DNA from: Ophiosphaerella korrae
Lineage: Eukaryota > Ascomycota > Dothideomycetes > Pleosporales > Phaeosphaeriaceae
Reading direction: 5' to 3'
Length of the DNA stretch: 64,000 nucleotides
Assembly: GCA_028456385.1 (NCBI GenBank)
Contig: JALNQF010000102.1
Location: forward strand, 1-64,000
Shown here: positions 11,289 through 23,930 of the stretch, in pieces
Numbering within the stretch: the first letter of the stretch is position 1
Layout: each line of letters opens with the position of its first letter
The notes under the pieces: model-generated
What the model saw: the letters and a program-made list of their open reading frames with translations, nothing else
Told to the model about the DNA's origin: nothing
The model's database searches: none
Made by a program: the position numbers and the translations under genes

Positions 11289-12545
11289 ATGCTTCTCTTC
11301 GGTATTATCGCAACGGCTGCCATACCTGTATCAGCGGCTCCTACAGGTTCATCCTTTAGCGCTCCTGGAATGCCCGCCAAGGAAAATGAAGTGATTCCTG
11401 CTACATCTGTGATTGATGGGAGGCTGTTATCGAACACGAAACATCGCCTCGAGATGGGAGACAGCGACCTGTCTGCGGTTCTAGATAAGCTGAAAACTCA
11501 GGCGGACAGTTGGCTTAATAAAGGGCCATGGTCGGTTACAACCTCGAAAAAAGTACCTCCCGGTGGCGACAGACACAATTATGCTAGCCAGGCGCCATAT
11601 CTTTGGCCATCAAACAATACAGCGGATGGTTGTCCCTACATAGACCGAGATGGCCAGCGCAATCCCGAAGCTAACGAATATACGAACCACGCCGACCGCG
11701 GGAAGATGTTTCAGTCGTCATTTATCCTGAGTCTCGCGTGGTACTACACCGGCCAGGACAGCTACGCAAAACATGCAGGCGACATCCTACGCACTTGGTT
11801 CATAACCGAGGAAACTCGAATGAACCCAAACCTCGACCATGCTCAAATCATTCCTTGTAAGGACGAAGGGCGATCAATAGGAATCATAGACTTCTCCCAA
11901 CAATACAGTGGCGTGGTTGACGCTGCGGCGATATTAGAAACAGGAGCACCCGGATGGAGCCAAGATGACCAGCGCAGCTTTCGCAATTGGAACACTCAAT
12001 TCGTACAATGGCTAAATCAAAGTGACTTCGGCAAAAAAGAAAGTGCAGCGAAAAACAACCATGGGACATTCGCCGCAATGCAGATTGCAGCCATTGCCCT
12101 CTTTCTCGGGGACAAACAACTCGCTATTCGAAAGGTCTTACTCGGTGAGGCATTCATCAATGGACAGATCACAGTCAACGGCACACAGCCATTGGAGCTC
12201 GCGAGGACTCGGAGCTGGCATTACTCGACGTTTAATCTTGTGGCGCTAACTAGACTTGCGGCTATTGGGACAAAAGTTGGGGTAGATCTTTGGCACTATC
12301 AAGGTCCTGATAGCCAAAACCTCTTTAACGCGGTTAAGTTCCTAATCCCGTACGCGACGGGTGCTGCCAAATGGAAGTACAAAGAATTGGAGTTCCATGC
12401 CTATGCTGCAACTGACATTATCCATGCCGCGGCGGACGCGGGACTCAGTGATGCCAAACAAGCAATCGAGAAACTTGAGCCACCCCCCGGTGGAGATTTG
12501 TGGCCGTTGAGGCCAGCATCTGAGCAGCTTGACGGCATCCGCTAG
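11289..12545 (+). CDS. Secreted alginate-lyase-family (polyuronide lyase) protein
   Basis: Predicted to cleave uronic-acid polysaccharides by beta-elimination, outside the cell. Intronless, 418 residues from the ATG at 11289; an in-frame TTG 12 bp earlier is not used because the ATG gives a good signal peptide (MLLFGIIATAAIPVSAAP). The remainder is an all-alpha (alpha/alpha)-toroid type protein of the alginate-lyase Pfam family. Visible family motifs are the Trp/Tyr-rich segment around SQAPYLWPSNN, NNHGTF with Asn256-Asn257-His258 as the likely catalytic Asn/His, and WHYSTFN with Tyr312 as likely catalytic Tyr. The substrate (alginate, glucuronan or another polyuronide) cannot be told from sequence. 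Full length, no frame breaks. Divergent partner of the fucosidase; the 1.7-kb intergenic region suggests but does not prove shared control. Confidence 0.85.
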   Translation: MLLFGIIATAAIPVSAAPTGSSFSAPGMPAKENEVIPATSVIDGRLLSNTKHRLEMGDSDLSAVLDKLKTQADSWLNKGPWSVTTSKKVPPGGDRHNYASQAPYLWPSNNTADGCPYIDRDGQRNPEANEYTNHADRGKMFQSSFILSLAWYYTGQDSYAKHAGDILRTWFITEETRMNPNLDHAQIIPCKDEGRSIGIIDFSQQYSGVVDAAAILETGAPGWSQDDQRSFRNWNTQFVQWLNQSDFGKKESAAKNNHGTFAAMQIAAIALFLGDKQLAIRKVLLGEAFINGQITVNGTQPLELARTRSWHYSTFNLVALTRLAAIGTKVGVDLWHYQGPDSQNLFNAVKFLIPYATGAAKWKYKELEFHAYAATDIIHAAADAGLSDAKQAIEKLEPPPGGDLWPLRPASEQLDGIR

Positions 12546-13335
12546 GGCTTGCTTTACGCGCTCCCCCACCATTATTTTCTTGGATTGAATAGCTATGTTA
12601 TTTACTACTTTTTGTAGTACCCCATACCGAGATATTGCGCTCGACGGATTCAGATGTCTTTTATTTATGGAGGGTGGAAGGGTTGCAGTGCAGTGTCTAT
12701 GATCACTTTATATTTACGATGGCTTTTGCAGCACTATTCGATCTAGTTGTCAATGCGTTCACGGGTTTCTTTGGGGATAGTGTCGCCAAGACAGACTGGT
12801 TGAGTGAAGATGTCCCACGAATTGTCGGGCTGATAGAGTGGGATTACAGGCTTGGAATCGGAAATTTGCCTATCTGTAGTTATTGTTATTCTCGAGGAGA
12901 ATAATAAGAATGCTTTCTGTCGACACAATCGTACAAAGTAACCAGACGTACCTGAGAAACGAACTAGCAGTGTCACATCTGACAAGATCTTACGCCTTAA
13001 TTACTAATGCTTTCCCCTTTATATTGTTATTTCACGATGTATAGCAGACGTTCTAGTAGCTACATGTCGCTAAAATCTTCACCCTAAACTAGTTAGGAAG
13101 AATTAGGTATTGTATTAAATTAATTGTAATAGTGTAGGTAGAGTTACTCTAATACAAGCTTAGACAGCTAAGTTAGCTACATATATAAAAATAGCTTAAC
13201 TTAGCTTAGATAGTAAATTCGGCGTAGTTCCTAAAAGCTTACATTAAAGTTAAGTTTCCTAGTTATAGTTATAAGGCTAGAAGCCTTTAATAACTCGCTG
13301 TATTTAACTAAATTAACTAAATTAAGAAGGATAAT
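12546..13335. other. 3' flank of the lyase gene, then start of RIP-degraded DNA
   Basis: Normal composition until about 13050, then AT-rich TA-dominated sequence. No gene supported. Confidence 0.5.
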
Positions 13336-13540
13336 TGTTAGAAACCACCCGACCTCGGGTTAGTCTAGGGGGGTTAGCCCTAGGGAAGGGTATATAAGCC
13401 CTTCGTAGGAATCGTTAGGTAGCTAGTAATTACTCTATCTATTAATACACCCCTTACTATACCTTAACCCCTTGTGCCGCTACTACAACACCCTCTACCT
13501 ACTAGTAACTTAACTTAGTCTTAAGTAACTTAGTTTAACA
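13336..13540. repeat. Solo LTR of an unassigned retrotransposon family
   Basis: 205 bp with TGTTAG...TTTAACA ends. Flanks are ATAAT (13331-13335) and ACAAT (13541-13545), identical apart from one C-to-T change at a CA site, so a RIP-altered target duplication is likely. It contains the strong TATA palindrome GGGTATATAAGCCC. A second copy is at 13751. Confidence 0.6.
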
Positions 13541-13750
13541 ACAATTAAAATTAAGGAGTTATAAATATAAGGGCTAAAGTAAGCTACGTAAGAGATAGAG
13601 CTTTAGGTAATAAAGGCGTCTACTATCCTATAAAAATTAGATAACAAGCTAAGGTAGCTATTTTTAATTAGGCTAAAGGGGGTACTAATAGCTAGTTAGC
13701 TAATAGCTTAGTAGTTATTAAGATTTTAGATAACTAACTATTAATCTAAG

Positions 13751-13936
13751 TATTAGGAACTACCCTATCTTAGGTTAGCCTAAAGTAGTTAGCCCTAGGG
13801 GAAGGGTATATAAGCCCTTTAAAGAAATCGCTAGGTAGTTAGCAATTACTCTACTTATTACTACACCTTTTACTATAACTTAACCCTCTATACTCCTACT
13901 ATAACGCTCCTAATCTACTAGTAACTTAGTTTAATA
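13751..13936. repeat. Second copy of the same LTR, more RIP-degraded
   Basis: TATTAGGAAC...TTTAATA, aligned with 13336-13540 over its whole length, including the TATA palindrome GGGTATATAAGCCC. No matching flanking duplication, so it may be a truncated element end. Confidence 0.55.
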
Positions 13937-14697
13937 TTATAATTACTCTACCTATATTGTATTAGCAAACGCTATTATAATAAAGAGCTCGCTACTATAC
14001 TATAGCTAGTCTACTCTACTAGAAGTACTAATAGCTATAATACTACCTACTATAGAGATAGTATAGAGTAATAAGCTATCCCTAGTATAGTACGTATAAA
14101 GAGATAAGAGAAGTTATATTACTAATATACTATAAGGTAAATAGGGCTAATCTAGCTTAACTTAGAGTAATATTACTTTAGAGTTAGAAGAACTCTATAT
14201 ATAGTACTAAGAGGCCTATAACTTTAAAGAAGTATAGATACTAAAAGAGCTTTATACTTAATATAAAGTAAGAAAGTAATTAGTAGTTAAGATAGATACT
14301 TTTACTACTAGCCTACTTAGTTAAACTTAACTCTTAGCTATAAATCTACTATAACTAAAACTTCTATAAATATTTATAAAGAAAAATAAAGTAGAATATA
14401 ACTACTAAGAAAGAGACTATAAGAGTTATTTCTTTTAGTCTCTTTTATACTTTGCTATACAAGTCTAAAAAGTAGAATTTAGTATTAGATACTTCTCTAA
14501 ACTACTAAAACTAACCTAAGAAGCTTATTATAAAAGTAAGTAGAGTTTTACTTCTATATAAGTACTAAATTAAGCTAATTTAAAGGTAGTAATACTAAAT
14601 ATACTTAGAATACCTATTAAATATAAAATATAAGCCTACTATACTCTAAAAAACTATAGATAGTAATATAAATAATCTCTAATAAACCTACTAGAGT
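13937..14697 (+). other. RIP-degraded repetitive DNA, possible gag remnant
   Basis: TA-rich with stops in all frames. Plus-strand translation has a lysine/glutamate-rich character like a retrotransposon gag but no motif I can name. It ends at AGAGT (14693-14697) against the copia LTR. Confidence 0.3.
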
Positions 14698-15048
14698 TAT
14701 TAGATTTAAAAGAAGTTATAGTAGTTTAATAAAAAAAACTTTTTTATAATAGCTATATAAAGGCCTTATTAAAGAAATATACTAAAGCTTTTAGAAAAAA
14801 CCTTTTTTAGTTAGTTTCTTATAACTTAAAAGTATTAAGTATAAACTTAGTAAGTAAAGAGTTAATTTTTTTATTCTCTTATCTATAGCTTTACGCTCTA
14901 TCTATATATCTATAATATAGTTGTTTTAGTTAAGTCTTTTAAGATAGTAGTAAGCTAGATCTTTAATATCTTTTCTATTAAGGTACTAGTTTCTTTATTA
15001 TATTAGTTATACTAATATAGTCTATCTCTTTATATATAAGATTCTTTA

Positions 15049-15708
15049 TATAATAAGCCTCCTATCGTTAACTTGTAAGGACAGCATACTACTAAGCCAA
15101 TCCTAACAAAAAGGGGCTAATAGCTAGTTAAGCTATTGCAGTAGTATATAATATATATACTAGTTATTATCGCTTGAAGTTCTTCGAACTCGCTTAGGGT
15201 TGTACTAAGTTGTATGCGGTGGAATATACTAGCCGACAGAGCTAGCACGCGCTAGTTACTCAGCCTAGTAGAGCTCGTCGACAGCGCTAAGCGTACCCTA
15301 ATAGCTCCCCGCCCTAGACCCCTTACATAACTATAGTAACCTTTCTAGGGTAGTAGTAAATTAGAAGTTAATAACAAAAGATTGTATTATAATTAAGTAA
15401 TAACTAAGAATAATAGTTAATTCGTGTGTATAATGTTAAGTATTAGCATTCTAGGTTAGAGATTAGATTACTAATACTTCTTTTATAGTATACATCTTTA
15501 CTAACTATATACTTCTACTAATCTATTATATATATTTATAAATTACTCTAATCTATTATACGTATTTATAGATTACTCTATATCTTACGTATTTAAATTG
15601 TAGTCTACTTCCTAATCTAGGTTATTACTCTACTCTCCTTATACTTTGTTAGTACTTAAGTAAGAGCTAATTAGTTCTATCTTAATTTCTTTTATTATAT
15701 CTGTAACA
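15049..15708 (-). repeat. Solo chromovirus LTR inside the copia 3' LTR
   Basis: TATAATAAGCC...CTGTAACA, matching the reverse complement of the chromovirus LTR at 17998-18423. Flanked by CTTTA at 15044-15048 and 15709-15713. It contains a further 254-bp insertion at 15074-15327. Confidence 0.8.
15074..15327. repeat. Small solo-LTR-like element, third nesting level
   Basis: 254 bp beginning TGTAAGG and ending CCTTACA (7-bp perfect terminal inversion, TG...CA), flanked by TAACT at 15069-15073 and 15328-15332. GC content is visibly higher than the host LTR and it shows little RIP, so it is the youngest layer. Family unknown. Confidence 0.65.
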
Positions 15709-17997
15709 CTTTATTTATAAAAGTCTAGCCTATAATTCTTTTAGCTATAGTAAAATTAGTAACTTAGTAATTATATATATAATTACGTATCTAATTACGT
15801 ATCTAATTATATATTAAGTATCTAATTATATAACTTATCTAATATACTCCTTTAGGTTAGTAAATTATTAGTAAACTAGATATTTATAAAATAAGTATAA
15901 GATTATTAAAGTATTCTTAGATTTTATTAAGAAGTACTTTATATATTATTTAGTATTCTATAAGTTCTATTAGTTTAAGCTAATTTAAAAAGCTTTCTTA
16001 TTTATTAACTAGTAAGACTTTTATAAAGCTATCTACTATTATCTCTATTAATAAAGTATATTTTACTTTAATTTAGCTAGTAAAGACCTTTTATCTTAGC
16101 TAATAATTATAGATATTAATATACTAAAGCTTAGTTTATAGCTTAGCTAGTTCTTTAGTAATAAGGTAAATTATTTAAGTATTATTATACTAGATTATAA
16201 TATAGTTTGTAGAGAGTTTAATATATAGTTTATTAAGTAGTTTTAATATAAATATAGATTTTTTAGCTACTTATAATAGAGCTAGTAATTTAGCTTTAGT
16301 TATAAAAGTAGTAACTATATCTTACTTATTTACTCTCTATATAATAAGCCTATTAAAGAGTTTAATTATATAGCTTTAAGAGCTTTTTTAATCTATAGTA
16401 TTATTAGTAAAAGAAATATTACTAGGAATTTATAATAAGTTACTACTACTTAGCTAGAGTACTTTTAATCTTGTATAAGAGAGGTATTTAAGTACTTAAT
16501 TAGTAGCTTTATAGTAAGTAGTACTTAGGTTTATAAGAAATTAAGCTAGTTATAATATTATAAAAGCTATATCTAGCTAGGTAGTTATAGCTATAAATAG
16601 AAGTAAGCTAATTTATATTAATATTTATAAATCTTAGATAGTATTACCTAGCTAGTATAGGCCTTAAGTTTAGTAGTAGCTATAAGTATATTATAGTAGA
16701 CGTATAGTTTATCTATAAGCTAACTTATTTTATTAATATATACTACTTATAGTTGTTAAATTATATATTACTCTTTATCTTAAATTACTTTAATACTAAG
16801 AAACTATTAGAAATCTATTCTTCTAGTAATAGTATACTTTTCTTTTAGAAAATTAGTTACTTACTATACTTTCTTAGTCTTCTAATTATTATATACAATA
16901 ATAATATTATCTACGTAGAAAAAAAAAAAAATTTATCTTTAATTATATAGTATAGTTTATATAGTACTATTTAAAAGCTTATAGCTTTAAGTATAGCTAT
17001 AAACTCTCTTTACTATAAAAGAGATAAGATCTAGAAACTATATAAAGCTTTTTAGAATTAGAAGATTATATCTTTCTTTTAGTATCTTTTTAGTATTCTT
17101 ATATATATCTCTTAGTCTATTACTATATAAATAAAAGTGTTAGTTATATTATACTATTTTAGTTTAAGATTATATTTAGTAGTAATAGCTAAGAGTATCT
17201 AAAAGAAGTAGCTAGCTAGTATTATAGTATAAGTCTTTTATACTATAATATTTTATTACTAGTCTCTTTATATAATAAGTTAAGCTTTATATTTAATAAA
17301 TTAATAATATTAATTAAGCTTATACGTATATACTTATATATAGTCTAGTATCTACTAGCTAGAATACTAGATAGGTTTAGCTAGTACTTTAATCTATAAT
17401 TTTATCTAGCGATAGCTAGTTAAGTAAGATAACTTAGCTTCTTTAAATAACTCGCCTATTAGATAGCTTTCTAGGTTTATTTAGTATAAGAGTAGTAATA
17501 AGAGTTAATTATAGTAAAGCTTTAGTCCTCTTATAAGTATCTTCTTTATCTTAGCTTTATCTACGAGTTCTCCTTAGTATTTTCTAAAGTTGCCTACTTA
17601 GGTACTAGCTATAAAGGCTACTACCTATAGTATAGTTTTAGATAAGCTATATCTATTATATACTATTAACTTTAGTTAATCTCTAGTTATTAAATAGGCT
17701 AGTAGTACTACTAGAGGTAAAGATAGTAGAGGAGTTAGATAGTAGTCTATAATCTTTCTTTTATAGTAGTAGCTAAGTAGATCTTTTTTATTACTAATAA
17801 ATATATCTAACTTAGTATTATTACTATAGAAGGACTCTATTTCTAGCTTATATACTAGTACTAAGAGCTTAATTATTTTAATATAAGTAGTAATCTCTTC
17901 TAGTATTTAATATATAAAGTTATTTATTAGATCTTCTATTTTACTATTAAAAATTATTTACTTATTAAAGATTATATTTTATATACTTATTACTTTA

Positions 17998-18423
17998 TGT
18001 TACAGGTGTAATAGAAGAAATCGAGATAGAACTAATTAGCCCTAACCTAGGTGCTAACGAAGCATAAGACAAGTAGAGTAACGACCTCGATTAGGAAACT
18101 ATATATAACTAGGATACCTAGGCTAATCTATAATCTATAGACTCTTAGTATTAATAGATTATAGATTAAGATAATCTATAATCTACTAGTCTTAGTAACT
18201 ACAGATTACAGATTACGACGAGTATATAGTTAGTAGGATGTATATTATTAGGATAGTATTAGTAATTTAATCTATTAACTATAGAACGCTAGTGTAAGAT
18301 AGTTACAAAATATCTTCTACTATTTATAGTTATTGTAGATCCCTATACGAGCTTTTGTTATTACCTCTTAATCTACTAACCTTATTATAGGTGCCTATAG
18401 TTAACAACAAGTAGCCTATTACA
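17998..18423 (+). repeat. 5' LTR of the chromovirus
   Basis: 426 bp. Contains a block of short inverted repeats built from AATCTATAATCTA and TAGATTATAGATTA at about 18124-18218. The internal region starts CCTTACTAATTTAG at 18424. Confidence 0.85.
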
Positions 18424-21400
18424 CCTTACTAATTTAGTTATTACGAGAAGTAAAGTGTAAGTAACACGTAGTCTAGCTAATAAGATAGTAGAAAGTTTAA
18501 CTAAACAATTAAGTAAAGCCCTTAGGAGTAGTTAGGAATTAGATAGCACTATATAGGAAACGATTAAAGGTTATCTTAATTAACTAATTAACGACAAAGA
18601 AGATATAAAAATAGTAATTAATACCTTAGAGACGTAGAATAAGGAACTACAAGATTACGCGAAATAAAACAAGGTATAAATTAAAGCTATTATCTAAGGA
18701 TAAAACTAGATAGAACTAATTACCTAAAGACTAGAGATAAGTGCGACAAAGAAACTACTAAAGATACCTATACTTAAGAAGTTTAATAAAATAAGAGAGA
18801 AACTAAGACTTTTTATTATATTAGCACAACTCTAAATAGATATACAAGTACTATACTTTAATATAGAAGAAAAGAAGGTAATATATATTAGATTGCACTT
18901 TAAAGAAGACGCAATAAGATAGTATAAACTTTACTAGATAGATTATACAATATATTCTCTAATAACCTAGAAAGACGAAACTAGAGCTATTTTTAGAAGT
19001 TACAAGTACTTTACTAAACAAATAAGAGTAGTATTTAGAGATACAGACGTTACCTAATAAGCTAAAGAGTAGCTAGAGAAGCTTATATAAAGTTAAAGTG
19101 TTCCTAAGTATATATTATAGTTTAAACAACTATCCTAGAATATAGAATAGAACGAGTTAGCCTTAATATTACGATTTAAATAAGGACTTAACTCTAAGAT
19201 TTAATACGAAATAATATATATAGAGAAACTAAGAATACTAGAAGCCCTAAAGTAATAGGTAATCTAAATAGACGACGATCTTTAAGAATAGAAGAAAAAC
19301 AAATATAGAGGTTATACCTAGAACTATAACAAGAGAGACCTAATAATCCTTAATACTAACAAGGATAAAAAGAAGAAGAAGAAGAATAAAGACTTTACGT
19401 ACTTTAACTATAGTAAACTAGGCTACTACGTAAAAGATTACTAATTATAAAAGAAGAAGGATATAGTATATTATAAATATAGGAAACTAGGACACTTTAT
19501 AAAAGATTATAGAAGTAAGGACCTAAAGAAAGAAACTTAGTTAAAAATAACTAAGAAAAAGAAAGAAGTACTATAAGTATAAGCTAAACCTTAAGAGAAA
19601 GTAGCTAGGAGTAAAGAAGTATAATATATAATACTCTATTAGACCTTTTATTATAATAACAACTACTATATATATCTTTCTAGTAAATAAGGAGTAGTAT
19701 AGTTTCTATAAAAATAGAGATATAGAGTAGCTATAATAAAAGAAAGAATAAAAGCTTAGCTAGAAGAAATAGTATAAGTAATAGACTTACTAATAGAAGA
19801 CTTAGAAGGGGAAGAGCCCTTAGTACTATTAATCTAGGCTAAAGGACTAGTACTAGATAAAGAGACTACTACGACTACCTCTAAAGGACTATAAAGAAGT
19901 AAGAAATAAGTTAGTATAAGAAGTATAGAGTATACTTAGCTAATAATATATAGTTATAATAGCTATATAATAATAGATATAAAGGAATAAAATAAAGAAT
20001 AGAAGTTTATTTAGAAATACTTACTAGTTATAAGTATAGAGGAAGCGTATAAAGACTAGAAAGAACGTAATCTTAAGGAAATAAAGTTTATACTATTTTA
20101 AGAATAGATAAAGTAATATATAGTTATAGTAAGAAGGATGCCTATATAAAGAGAGTAGTAATACTTAGTAAGAAAAACGCAATAGATTAACGAAGCCTAT
20201 ACACTAAGAGTACTAGTAGTGTACTATATTCTAACAACAAATACACTTAGTAAAGACAAGTACTAAGAAGGAGATAACAAAATAATAGATCTAGAACACT
20301 TAGTATACTTTAAAGTATTATAGATATTATACCTAGACAAGAATTATATTATATATAGAAACCCTAAAGTAAATAACAATATATAGCCTATATAAAGAAA
20401 AGGCTATAATTATATAAGAGTAATTTTAGTAGAGGATATCTAAGGATAAGAAATAACCCTAGAAGATAGATACGTAGTAGTAAGGCCTAAATTAAAACTA
20501 TTAAAGAAATGCGTCTAGAAAAGACTATAGTATAAATACAAGTATAACAAATATCTAAAATACGAAGAATATAAACTCTAAGTAGAGCTATAGCCCTAGA
20601 AAAATAGATAATTTATAAAATTGCCTAAGTAAGAAAGGCTAGAAGGCGTAAGAGGCCTACACATTACAAAAACAAGAACGTACTAAAGAAAGAAAGTATA
20701 AGTAATAATTAATAGTAGAGCTATAAGAAACTTTATATTAAAGAAGTTTATAGAAATACAAGGAATACGTTATATAATAAAGAAATACTCTTAACAACTA
20801 AGTATAATTAAAAGAAAACTATTCTAGAAACCTATACGATTTAAAACAGTACCCTTAACACTAAGGTTAGAAAGATTAGAAATTAAGAACATAGTTATAG
20901 ACATAACAACAATTAATAATAAATAAGATATAATATTAGGTATACTATAGTTATAGATAACTAACCTATATATTAATTAGAGAATAGGAGAAATTAAGTA
21001 TTCTAGAATAGACATATTAAAAGCTAACATAAGTATATACAAAGGAGAATTCCCTAAAGAATATAAGAAATAGGAGAAATAGCTTATAGAGCTAGAAGAC
21101 TACCTTCTAGAATATTAACTATAGGACTTGGCGATAGAACTAGAGGAAGGTAAAGACGTAGGATAGAGCCTAGTCTATAGAAAAATAGAAGAAGAGTCTA
21201 AAATTAAACAAGCGTTTATTTAAAACGCAATAAAGAAAGGATAGATACAAGAATCTAAATCTAAAGTAGTATATAGACTTATATTTATAGATAAAAAGAG
21301 AATAAGTAATAAAAGACCTTATATAGATTTTAAGAAAACTAATATAATTATAAATAAGAATTAATATCTACTACTATAAATAGATAAAATATAAGATAGA

Positions 21401-23930
21401 TTAAGAAGAGCAAGAATCTTTACGAAGCTAGATATCTAAAATACCTACTATTAGATTAGGATTAAAAAAGGTAACAAGTAGAAAATAGCGTTTAGAATAT
21501 AGTATAGACTATATAAATACTTAGTTATGCTATTTAGCTTAATAAATGCACTAGTAGCATTTTAAGAAAGAATTAATATAGTACTAAGAGAATACTTAGA
21601 TATATTTATATTTATATACTTAGACAACATCTTTATATTCTTAGAAATAGAGGAAGAACATGTACAATATATATACAAAGTACTAGAAAAGCTAGCTAAA
21701 GCTAAAATTTTTTTTAAGATAAGAAAATGCGAATTCTATATAAAAGAAATAGACTTCTTTAGATTTATTATTAAACTAGGAAAGATTAGGATTAACCTAG
21801 AAAAGATTAAATTAATTAATAAATAGCTAACACTAAAAAACCTAAAAGAGGTACAATAGTTTTATAGGCTAGCTAACTTTTATAGAAAGTTAATAATAGG
21901 ATAGTCTAAAGATATAGAACTAATAACAAGACTTATAAAAAAAGATATACTATTTAAATAAATAAAGAAATACGATAAAGTATTTAACAAAATTAAGAAG
22001 AAGTTTATAAAGAACCTAGTTATTAGAATATATAACCTAGACCTACTAGTAATAGTAAAAATAGATACATCTAACTTAGTCTATAGAATAGCATTAATAC
22101 AGGAAGACCTAGAAACTAATAAAGAATATCTAGTTAAATACTTCTCTAAGAAGATAAAAATAGTAGAACTTAACTATCTAATCTATAACAAGGAAATACT
22201 AGTAATCTATAAAGTATTTAAGTAATAGAGAGTATACCTACAAGGAGCAAAGTATTAGACAAAAGTCTATATAGACTATAAGAATCTTATAGGATTTATA
22301 ATAAATAAAGAACTATTACAACGCTATACGAGATAGTAGGAATTTCTATTAACGTTTAATATAGAAATTATATATACAAAAGAGAAAGATAATTAATTTA
22401 TAGATACTTTTAGTAGAAGACTAGACTTACAAGAAGAAGTAAGTACTACTAGCATAGTTCTAGTTAAGAATAAAGAAAGATACTTAGTCCTAAATACGCC
22501 TAAGATAGCTACAACACTTAAAAGAATAAATAGCGAGCTAGACAAATAGATTTAGAAAATAACGTAGGAAGTATCTAAAGAAATAGAAAAACTAGAAATC
22601 TAAGAAGGATTTGCAAAGGCCTATAGAAGAATATATATTCTAAGTAAGATATAAAGAGAATTTATAAGACAATTCTACAAATTACTAGTATATAGTTACT
22701 AAGGAATTAAAAAAATATTAGATAGACTACTACGAGACTACTATATTCTAAAAGTAAGATAATTAGTAATAAAGGTACTACAAGACTATATAGAATACTA
22801 TAAGAATAAGTATAATAGATACGCACTATATAGAATGTTATAACTAATAGAAATACTAAAATAACTATAAAGAGTTATTACGATAGACTTTATTATAAAA
22901 CTACTTAAGTCTAAAGATTTTATATTAAGAGCTAAATATAATAGAATTATAATAATAGTAGATAAACTTATAAAGTATATATACTTTAGACTATATAAAG
23001 AGAAAAGTAAAATAGAGGTTACTATATATTAGGTCTTAGGAACTATAATTAGTTAATATAGACTACTAGACAAGATTATTATAGATAGAGATATATAATT
23101 TATATTAAAACTATAGGGAATAATATTAGCGTAATTAGGAATACAATACGCAATATCTATAGCATATTAACTACAAATAGATAGATAGTTAGAACAAATA
23201 AATTAGATAGTAGAACAATATTTAAGATGCTACCTTAACTACAACTAAAATAATTAGGTATAGTTACTACTTATAGCACAATTAGTATACAATAGCGTAA
23301 AAAATATAGTAATAGGAGTATTACCCTTCTTCGCAAACTATAGATTCGAGCCTAATATATACTAGATACTAAGAAACTAGATATCTTAGTCTCTAAGAGG
23401 AGAAAACTTCGCTAATAGACTTAAAGATATACACAATTAACTAAGACAAGATATAGAATTCTTATAGGATTATATAGTAAAGTACTATAATAAGAAGTAT
23501 AAAGAGAAACTTTAATTTAGAGAGAGAGAAAAAGTATAGTTAGTATAAAAGAATATTAAGAGCAAGCGCCTAAGCTTAAAACTAGACTACGTTAAGATAA
23601 GACTATATAAAATTAAGAAAGAAGTTATACTAGTTATATTTAGATTAAAGCTACTAAACAAGATAAAGATATACCTAATATTCTACGTAGCCTTACTAGA
23701 ATAAGTACTATAAAACGTAGAACTACTAGTATATAAAGTAGATACGTATAAAGAATAGGAGGAATAAAAAGTTAAGAAAATCCTATAATACTAGTTCTAT
23801 AATAGAAGAAACTACTACTTAGTAGAATAGATAGGTATAAATAAGAAAGGATAACTATAGGAGAAAATATAGAAACTAGAGGATAATCTTAATTACTTTA
23901 AGAAATTAGAAGAGTTCTAAAATTAAAACC
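18424..23930 (+). pseudogene. Chromovirus gag-pol remnant
   Basis: Degenerate translation still shows the domains in order. Gag zinc knuckle near 19470-19515 reads YYKYRKLGHFIKDY, with the cysteines turned into Tyr. The protease active site near 20700 reads INSRAIRNFI (expected D-S-G-A-T type). Reverse transcriptase spans about 21170-21860 with the YVDD box as YLDN near 21620. RNase H is about 22020-22430 (DTSNLVYRIALIQED), integrase about 22640-23520. A chromodomain is at about 23765-23930 (NYYLVE then IQKLEDN, expected YLVKW...W.P..NL). Multiple in-frame TAA/TAG, no expressible product. The Cys-to-Tyr and Asp-to-Asn changes are G-to-A, as RIP of the opposite strand predicts. Confidence 0.85.

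Noticed and set aside
13336..13936. A TRIM-type element formed by the two unassigned LTRs
   Set aside because: The left LTR has its own near-matching flanks (ATAAT/ACAAT), which indicates a separate solo LTR.
18120..18220. CRISPR-like or satellite array in chromovirus LTRs
   Set aside because: Short inverted repeats without regular spacers, at a fixed position inside LTRs of a eukaryotic retrotransposon.
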